Source: W-Chloroflexi-9 sp045863195
GTDB taxonomy: Bacteria; Chloroflexota; Dehalococcoidia; UBA2979
Length of the DNA: 64,000 bases
Direction of reading: 5' to 3'
Assembly: GCA_045863195.1 (NCBI GenBank)
Contig: BTUI01000015.1
Coordinates: 7,745-71,744, forward strand
Under the pieces are notes generated by a model. That model saw only the letters and a program-made list of their open reading frames with translations, did no database searches and was not told where the DNA came from. Position numbers and translations under genes: made by a program. Below, piece after piece: positions 58,754 through 64,000 of the stretch. The number at the start of each line of letters is the position of its first letter. Position 1 is the stretch's first letter.

Positions 58754-60102
58754 CTGAATCCGAACACCCGAATGCACCCCTCGTCGCGATCGTGGGCCGC
58801 CCCAACGTGGGCAAGTCCGCGCTGTTCAACCGCCTGACGCGCCGCAACGCCGCGCTGGTCGAGGACCTCCCCGGTACCACGCGCGACCGTCACTACGGCG
58901 TCGTGGAGTGGAGCGGGCGGTTCTTCCGCGTGGTCGACACCGGCGGCCTGATCGAGTCGGACATCGACCCGTTCAGTCCGCTCGTGAAGCGTGGCGTGGA
59001 GCAGGCGATCCGCGAGGCGCAGGCGGTGCTCTGGGTGGTCGACGCGACCACGGGGCCGATCGCCGCGGACTACGAGATCGCGGACATGCTCCGCCGCGCC
59101 GGGCACCCGGTGATCCTCGCCGCGAACAAGACGGACACGAGCGCCGGCCGGACGCCGGGCGCCGAGTTCTACGCGCTCGGCTTCGGCGAACCGATGGCCG
59201 TGTCCGCGCTGCACGGCCTTGGCATCGGCGACCTCCTCGACGTGGTCCTCGAGACCGTCGGTGGCGAGGAGCCGGAGCAGGAGGACGTCGCCCGCGTGCG
59301 TGTGGCGATCGTCGGGCGGCCGAACGTCGGCAAGTCCTCGCTGGTGAACGCGATCCTCGGCGAGGAGCGCGCGCTCGTGTCGGACATCGCGGGCACCACG
59401 CGCGACCCCATCGACTCCACCTTCGTGTTCGAGGGGCAGGAGATGGTGCTCGTCGACACGGCGGGGATGCGCCGCCGCGGACGCGTCGAGCCGGGCGTCG
59501 AGCGGCACTCGGTGCAGCGCGCGGAGCGCGCCATCGACCGCGCCGATGTGGTCATCGTGGTGATCGACCAGGCGGAGGCGATGGCCGCGCAGGACGCGCA
59601 CATCGCCGGGTACGCGTTGAAGGCGGCGAAGGGGATCATCCTCGTCGTCAACAAGTGGGACTTGGTGGAGGACCGCTCTGTCCGGCCGACGATCTCCCGG
59701 TCGATGGACGAGCACTACAAGTTCGCCCCGTGGGCGCCGCTGCTGTTCACCTCCGCGAAGACCGGCGAGGGCGTACGCGACCTCCTGGAGATGTGCGTGC
59801 ACGTCTGGGAGGTGCGCCGCCGGCGCGTCCCGACCTCCGAACTCAACCGCGTCATCCACCGTGCGATGGCGGAGCATGGCCCGCCCACGATCCGGCACCG
59901 CCGCCTGAAGGTGATGTACGTCACCCAGGCGGAGATCGCGCCGCCCACGTTCGTCTTCTTCGTGAACGACCCGGAACTCGTCCATTTCTCCTACCAGCGG
60001 TTCCTGGAGAACCAGTTGCGGGAGGCCTTCGACTTTGAAGGGACGGCGATCCGGTTTATCTTCCGGCGGCGGTCGGTGGATCGGTTCGAGGAGACGGCGT
60101 GA
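58750..60102 (+). CDS. der: Ribosome-assembly GTPase Der (EngA)
   Basis: This 450-residue protein has two tandem GTPase domains and a C-terminal KH-like domain. Domain 1 shows IVGRPNVGKSALFNRLTRR and DTGG; domain 2 from near 190 shows IVGRPNVGKSSLVNAILGEE, GTTRDPID, DTAGMRRRG and the NKWD guanine motif (NKWDLVED). Der is essential for 50S subunit maturation. The ATG overlaps the cdaR stop, and the next gene plsY also overlaps. Confidence 0.96.
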   Translation: MTESEHPNAPLVAIVGRPNVGKSALFNRLTRRNAALVEDLPGTTRDRHYGVVEWSGRFFRVVDTGGLIESDIDPFSPLVKRGVEQAIREAQAVLWVVDATTGPIAADYEIADMLRRAGHPVILAANKTDTSAGRTPGAEFYALGFGEPMAVSALHGLGIGDLLDVVLETVGGEEPEQEDVARVRVAIVGRPNVGKSSLVNAILGEERALVSDIAGTTRDPIDSTFVFEGQEMVLVDTAGMRRRGRVEPGVERHSVQRAERAIDRADVVIVVIDQAEAMAAQDAHIAGYALKAAKGIILVVNKWDLVEDRSVRPTISRSMDEHYKFAPWAPLLFTSAKTGEGVRDLLEMCVHVWEVRRRRVPTSELNRVIHRAMAEHGPPTIRHRRLKVMYVTQAEIAPPTFVFFVNDPELVHFSYQRFLENQLREAFDFEGTAIRFIFRRRSVDRFEETA

Positions 60103-60740
60103 ACCTGCTGCTGCCGGTGCTGGCGGGTGCGGCGATCGGCTACTTCCTGGGGGCCATCCCGTTCGGCCTGCTGGCGGGGCGGCTCGCCCGCAAGGGTGAC
60201 CTGCGCGAATACGGCTCCGGCAAGACGGGCTTCACCAACGCACTGAGGACGCTGGGCCTGCGCTGGGCGCTGTTCGTCATCCTCGGTGACGTGCTGAAGG
60301 GCACCGTGGCCGTCCTCATCGGCCGTTACCTCATCGGGGAACCCGCCGCCGCCGCGGCGGCCGGCTTCGCCGCGGTCTTCGGCCACGTCTTCCCGGTCTA
60401 CGCCGGCTTCCGCGGCGGCCGAGGCGTGGCGACGGCGTTCGGGGCATTCCTCGGCGTGTCGCCGCCGGCGGCGCTTGCGCTGGCGCTGTGCGGGGCCGCC
60501 ATCCTGGCGATCTGGCGGTACGCCTCGCTCATGTCGGTGACTGGCGTGGCCGCTGGGCTCGTGGTGATCGGCGTCATGACGGCCGTGGGCCGGCTGGACC
60601 CGGCGTACGCGCTCCTCTTCGCGGTGCCGACGGCGACGCTGGTCGAGGTGAGCCACATCCCGAACATCCGGCGTCTGCTCGCGGGGACCGAGCCGAAACT
60701 GGGGCAGGGCGGCACCCGCCGCGTCCCCGGCGCCTCGTGA
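60099..60740 (+). CDS. plsY: Glycerol-3-phosphate acyltransferase PlsY
   Basis: This 213-residue membrane protein has about five helices. Motif 1 reads GSGKTGFTNALRTLG (usual GSGNIGATN), motif 2 GHVFPVYAGFRGGRGVAT (usual GHxFPVFLxFKGGKGVAT), and motif 3 the terminal NIRRLLAGTEPKLG. It acylates sn-glycerol-3-phosphate from acyl-phosphate, the first step of phospholipid synthesis. The GTG overlaps the der stop (GTGA) and gpsA follows after 24 nt. Confidence 0.92.
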   Translation: MNLLLPVLAGAAIGYFLGAIPFGLLAGRLARKGDLREYGSGKTGFTNALRTLGLRWALFVILGDVLKGTVAVLIGRYLIGEPAAAAAAGFAAVFGHVFPVYAGFRGGRGVATAFGAFLGVSPPAALALALCGAAILAIWRYASLMSVTGVAAGLVVIGVMTAVGRLDPAYALLFAVPTATLVEVSHIPNIRRLLAGTEPKLGQGGTRRVPGAS

Positions 60741-60764
60741 CCCGCGTCCGACACGAGGCCTGAC

Positions 60765-61772
60765 GTGACCGCCGCTCCCGACCGCTTCCGCCACATCGTC
60801 GTCGTCGGTGCGACCGCGTGGGGCACCACGCTCGCCGTACACCTCGCGCGGAACGGCGCACCGGCCACGCTGCTCTGCCGCGACGCACTCGAGGCCGAGA
60901 CGCTGGACGAGGCGCGCCAGCACCGGCGTCGCCTCCCGGGCATCGCCTTCCCGGACGCGCTGCGTCTGTCGGGCGACCCCGAGGTGCTCCGTGACGCGGA
61001 CCTGGTCTGCCTCGTGGTGCCGTCGCGGTCGCTGATCGCCAACCTGCGGACGATCGCCCCGTTCGTCGCCTCGGACGCCACGCTCCTGAGCGCCGTGAAG
61101 GGCATCGAGGTCGACACCGGCCGCCGCATGTCGGAGGTGATTGCCGCCGAGCTGCCGGGACGGCCGCTGGCGGTCCTCTCCGGCCCGAACCTCTCACGCG
61201 AGGTGGCGGAGGGGCTGCCGGGCTCCACGGTGATCGCTACCGACGGGGGGCGCGTGGAGGCGCTTCGGGCGGCGTTCCACTCGACCTCGCTGCGGGTCTA
61301 CACCTCGGAAGACATCGTCGGGGTGGAGATGGGCGGGGCGCTCAAGAACGTGATCGCGATCGCGGCCGGGATGGTGGACGCGCTGGGCTTCGGGGACAAC
61401 GCGAAGGCGGCGCTCCTGACGCGCGGCCTCGCGGAGATGATGCGCCTGGGCGTGGCGGCGGGCGCCTCCCCGATCACGTTCCAGGGGCTGGCCGGGTTCG
61501 GCGACCTGGTGGCCTCCTCCTACTCGCCGTTCGCGCGGAACCGCCGCCTGGGTGAACTGGTGGCGCGTGAGACGCCGCTGGAGGCCGCCCTGGCCCTTCT
61601 GGGGTCCACGGCGGAGGGTGTGACCACGATCCCCGCCGCGCGGGCGCTGGCGGCCCGCCTGGGCGTGGAGATGCCGATCACGGAAGGCCTGTACCGCGTG
61701 CTGTACGAGGGCCTGCCCCTTTCGGCGGCGATGGACGCGCTGATGGCGCGGGAGCCGCGCGCCGAGCACTAA
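60765..61772 (+). CDS. gpsA: Glycerol-3-phosphate dehydrogenase GpsA
   Basis: This 335-residue protein has a Rossmann N terminus (HIVVVGATAWGTTLAVHLAR, with GATAWG in place of the usual GAGSWG), SGPNLSREVAEGLPGSTVIA, the catalytic Lys region EMGGALKNVIAIAAGMVD, and the C-terminal ARNRRLGELVARE with SSYSPFARNRR. It reduces dihydroxyacetone phosphate to the glycerol-3-phosphate used by PlsY next door. GTG start after AGGCCTGAC. Confidence 0.94.
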   Translation: MTAAPDRFRHIVVVGATAWGTTLAVHLARNGAPATLLCRDALEAETLDEARQHRRRLPGIAFPDALRLSGDPEVLRDADLVCLVVPSRSLIANLRTIAPFVASDATLLSAVKGIEVDTGRRMSEVIAAELPGRPLAVLSGPNLSREVAEGLPGSTVIATDGGRVEALRAAFHSTSLRVYTSEDIVGVEMGGALKNVIAIAAGMVDALGFGDNAKAALLTRGLAEMMRLGVAAGASPITFQGLAGFGDLVASSYSPFARNRRLGELVARETPLEAALALLGSTAEGVTTIPAARALAARLGVEMPITEGLYRVLYEGLPLSAAMDALMAREPRAEH

Positions 61773-61832
61773 CGGCACCACCCGGATGAGCCGCCGGACG
61801 CTGGTACACTGAGCCCCCGGAGAATCAGAACC

Positions 61833-62852
61833 ATGACCCAGCCGCCCAACGGCTTTGACGACGTGGACGACGACGCCGACGCGCTTGCGTTGCCCGACCC
61901 CATGCAGGTGCTCGACGAACTCGAGCGCGGCGGGCCGGTGGAGCCGTCGCGCCTCCGCGCGCTCTCAGACGCCACCCCGGAGGTGCTGCGCCGCTGCCTG
62001 GGCCTCTGGGCGAAACTCCCGCCCGAGCGGCGGCGTGAGGTGCTGGCGGCGATCGAGCAACTGGCGGAGGAGTACCCCGTCCTGGACTTCCACCGCGTCC
62101 AGTTGACCGCGATCCGCGACGCGGACCCGGCGACCCGGATGCTGGCTGTGCACGGCCTCACGCACGAGGAGAAGCCGGAGTACGCCGCGCTCCTCCTGCA
62201 GCAACTTCGAGACGACCCCGTGGACGCCGTCCGCGCAGAGGTCGCGACCGTCCTCGGCTCCTACGTTGTCGCCCACGAACTCGGGCTCCTGCCGGAAGAG
62301 GCGGGCGAGGCGCTTGTTGCCGGCCTGCGCGACGCGATCGAGGACATCCAGGCGGCCGAGGAGGTACGCGCGCGCGCGCTCGAAGCCCTCGGCGCGCTGT
62401 CGGACGAGGCGACGGCCGAGCTGATCAGCGAGCAGTACGAGGTTGGCAGCCACCGCATGCGCGTGGCCGCGCTGCGCGCGATGGGGCGGAACGCCTCCGA
62501 GGGCTGGCTGGACCTGCTCATCTATCACTTCGACGACGACGACGCGGAGATCCGTGCCGCCGCGGCGGAGGCGACCGGCGCGTTGCTCGTGGACGAGGCG
62601 GTGACGCCGCTCATCCTGCTGGCGACCGAGGATCGCGACGAGGATGTGCAGGTTGCCGCCATCCGCGCGCTCGGCGAGATCGCGAACGACGAGGCGGAGC
62701 GCGTCCTGCAGCGCTGGCTCTCGGAACGCGGCGAGCCCGCGATCCAGGAGGCGGTGCGGGAGGCGCTCGGCCAGGTCCACCTCATGACGGCGGACCTGGT
62801 CGACGAGCGCGACGGCCCGCCGGAGTTTGGCGACGAGGAGCCGATCCTGTGA
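61833..62852 (+). CDS. HEAT-repeat protein
   Basis: This 339-residue protein is acidic at its N terminus and then has about seven HEAT/PBS-lyase type repeats, visible as ATRMLAVHGLTHEEKPEYAA, DPVDAVRAEVATVLGSYV, EEVRARALEALGALSDE, SHRMRVAALRAMGRNAS, DAEIRAAAAEATGALLVD and VQVAAIRALGEIANDEA. The repeats form a superhelical scaffold for binding partners; no partner is identifiable. Its stop overlaps the Nudix GTG. It is preceded by 60 nt after gpsA. Confidence 0.82.
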   Translation: MTQPPNGFDDVDDDADALALPDPMQVLDELERGGPVEPSRLRALSDATPEVLRRCLGLWAKLPPERRREVLAAIEQLAEEYPVLDFHRVQLTAIRDADPATRMLAVHGLTHEEKPEYAALLLQQLRDDPVDAVRAEVATVLGSYVVAHELGLLPEEAGEALVAGLRDAIEDIQAAEEVRARALEALGALSDEATAELISEQYEVGSHRMRVAALRAMGRNASEGWLDLLIYHFDDDDAEIRAAAAEATGALLVDEAVTPLILLATEDRDEDVQVAAIRALGEIANDEAERVLQRWLSERGEPAIQEAVREALGQVHLMTADLVDERDGPPEFGDEEPIL

Positions 62853-63289
62853 CCGCGCCCGCCACCCGGGTCGCCTCGGCGGCGGGGGGCGTGGTCTTCC
62901 GGCACGGGCCGGAGGGCGTCGAGATCGTCGTGGTGCTCCGGCACGAGCCGCCGCTGGTGGCGCTCCCGAAGGGGAAGCCGGACGCCGGCGAGTCCGTGGA
63001 GGCGACCGCGCTCCGCGAGGTGCGGGAGGAGACCGGCCTGGAGACGCGCATCCTCGAACGCCTGGGCGAGGTGCGCTACTGGTTCCCGGACACGGACGGC
63101 ACGCGCGTGGACAAGACCGTGACGTTCTTCCTGATGGAGCCGGCGGGCGGCGCGCTGGACCTCCATGACCACGAGTTTGACGAGGTCGTCTGGATGCACC
63201 TGGCGGAGGCGGAGCGCCGCCTGACGCACCAGAACCAGTTGCACATCCTGGAGCGCGCCGGCGACCTGATCCGGGAGCGCGCGCGATGA
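62849..63289 (+). CDS. Nudix hydrolase (Ap4A-type)
   Basis: This 146-residue protein contains a complete Nudix box starting KGKPDAGESVEATALREV and ending REETGLE, preceded by ASAAGGVVFRHGPEGVEIVV as in small Ap4A/MutT-like pyrophosphatases. It hydrolyses nucleoside diphosphate-linked X compounds. It overlaps the HEAT-repeat stop (GTGA) and the GNAT start (ATGA), so the three form a translationally coupled set. Confidence 0.88.
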   Translation: MTAPATRVASAAGGVVFRHGPEGVEIVVVLRHEPPLVALPKGKPDAGESVEATALREVREETGLETRILERLGEVRYWFPDTDGTRVDKTVTFFLMEPAGGALDLHDHEFDEVVWMHLAEAERRLTHQNQLHILERAGDLIRERAR

Positions 63290-63834
63290 CCGCGACGCAG
63301 CCTCGCATCGTCGGTGAGGGCCGCCTGGTGCGGTTGCGCGAAAAGACGATCGAGGACGCGGAGCGCGACTACGCCTGGCGCTGCGACCCGGAACTGGCGC
63401 AGTTCGATGCGGCGCGCCCGCTCACCGTGCGCTTCTCCAACTTCGTCGCCACGATGCGGGAGGAGCTGCAGTACCCGACGATCCACCGCCGCACGTTCGG
63501 CATCGAGGATGCGGCGACCGGCCGGCATATCGGCAACGTCATGTACTACGGATACGACGCCTTCGCGCTGGAGGCGGAACTCGGCATCACCATCGGCGAC
63601 CGTGACTACTGGGAGCGCGGCTACGGCACAGACGCGGTGCGGACGATGCTGCGCTACCTGTTCGACGAGATGCGGCTGCGGCGCGTGTACCTCCACACGC
63701 TCTCGTGGAACTACCGCGCGCAGGCGGCGTTCAAGCGGGCGGGCTTTCGCCCGGTGCGCCCGGTCAGCCGAGGCGGCTACGACTTCATCTACATGCAGGC
63801 GTTCCCCGGAGACGAGGTCGAGCAACCCGGGTAG
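63286..63834 (+). CDS. GNAT family N-acetyltransferase
   Basis: This 182-residue protein is a GNAT-fold acetyltransferase of the RimJ/SpeG-like group: VRLREKTIEDAERDYAWR at the front, ELGITIGDRDYWERGYGTDA with the acetyl-CoA P-loop RGYGTDAV, and LHTLSWNYRAQAAFKRAGF near the end. It transfers acetyl to an amine; the substrate (spermidine, a ribosomal protein end or an antibiotic) is unknown. It is the last complete gene and is followed by two hairpins. Confidence 0.86.
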   Translation: MTATQPRIVGEGRLVRLREKTIEDAERDYAWRCDPELAQFDAARPLTVRFSNFVATMREELQYPTIHRRTFGIEDAATGRHIGNVMYYGYDAFALEAELGITIGDRDYWERGYGTDAVRTMLRYLFDEMRLRRVYLHTLSWNYRAQAAFKRAGFRPVRPVSRGGYDFIYMQAFPGDEVEQPG

Positions 63835-63852
63835 GCGCTTCCATCGCCGGAC

Positions 63853-63878
63853 GCGCGAACCCCTCGAAGGGGACGCGC
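63853..63878 (+). terminator. Hairpin just after the GNAT gene
   Basis: GCGCG/CGCGC and CCCCT/AGGGG stack around a CGA loop with an AA/A bulge. It begins 19 nt past the stop and is followed within 15 nt by a second hairpin. Confidence 0.5.
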
Positions 63879-63892
63879 AGGACAAGCAGAAG

Positions 63893-63923
63893 GGCCGCCC
63901 CCACGGGCGGGCCGTGCGGTTTT
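63893..63923 (+). terminator. Second hairpin with T run after the GNAT gene
   Basis: GGCC-GCCC pairs with GGGC-GGCC around CCAC, with one bulged G, and TTTT follows at 63920-63923. This is the better intrinsic terminator candidate of the pair. Confidence 0.55.
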
Positions 63924-64000
63924 CCACGGGTGGGGGGGGGGACGCGGGCGTTGCGACCGGGGGGCCCCGGGGGGGCACGGGAGCCCGCGGCGGGGCCGGG
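63924..64000. other. Homopolymer-rich end of the window
   Basis: Beyond the terminator the sequence has a run of ten G, further G and C runs, and no coding potential. It looks like low-quality sequence at a contig end; I see no gene in it. Confidence 0.5.

Noticed and set aside
1..64000. CRISPR array, rRNA, insertion sequence or prophage
   Set aside because: No regularly spaced repeats, no rRNA conserved segments, no transposase or integrase reading frames were found on either strand.

Overview
This is a 64 kb, very GC-rich, gene-dense segment of a bacterial chromosome with about 60 protein genes, two tRNAs, one likely riboswitch and no phage, IS element, rRNA or CRISPR array. Frequent GTG starts, 4-nt ATGA/GTGA overlaps between neighbouring genes, and homologues such as paired livFHM/ABC-binding lipoproteins, class V aminotransferase-serA, DUF1015, selA and cdaA-cdaR-der-plsY-gpsA suggest a Chloroflexota-like organism (Thermomicrobia or Dehalococcoidia relatives). 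That placement is inference from gene content and composition only. The last ~75 bases become homopolymer-rich and look like a contig end.

Layout. 1-5.7 kb: branched-chain amino-acid type ABC transporter (livG fragment, livF, livH, livM) facing two tandem paralogous binding lipoproteins. 5.8-8.4 kb: DUF2207 membrane protein, LemA and tRNA-Gly. 8.4-14.5 kb: a protein with GNRA-type motifs like those of contractile-injection cargo, a membrane protein, a TauE/SafE permease, a LuxR-type regulator with an operator-like dyad, and a DUF1295 enzyme. 14.5-18.5 kb: a MerR-B12 (CarH-like) regulator, the Trk K+ uptake pair and an HDOD protein. 18.5-22.4 kb: a YdiJ-type FAD/Fe-S dehydrogenase and a VOC protein behind a long structured leader that contains a c-di-GMP-I (GEMM) riboswitch-like aptamer on the minus strand. 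22.4-31.6 kb: MmpL pump with its TetR repressor and two operator palindromes, an AarF/UbiB kinase, a P450, an MFS exporter, a HIT protein, a small two-component pair with an antiparallel pseudo-histidine-kinase fragment, and tRNA-Met. 31.6-41.1 kb: Nudix and phosphatase genes, then a tight five-gene minus-strand operon built round a 1319-residue glycosyltransferase with several MshEN/GspE-N-like modules and a degenerate GGDEF protein. 41.1-52.7 kb: nitroreductase, mutS2 (apparently CTG start), selA, serine biosynthesis (aminotransferase, serA), DUF1015, a second HIT protein, a toxin-antitoxin-like remnant, a lone Cas2/SinR-like protein, rph and a cupin. 52.7-64 kb: comEC/comEA, argF, cdaA-cdaR-der-plsY, gpsA, a HEAT-repeat protein, Nudix and GNAT genes.

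Together the window shows two nucleotide second-messenger systems. c-di-AMP synthesis (CdaA/CdaR) is present with a possible Trk target. c-di-GMP input is suggested by the riboswitch and the MshEN-bearing glycosyltransferase operon. No active diguanylate cyclase lies in the window. The strongest candidates for something undescribed are the riboswitch with its mutually exclusive leader hairpins and the multi-MshEN glycosyltransferase operon.
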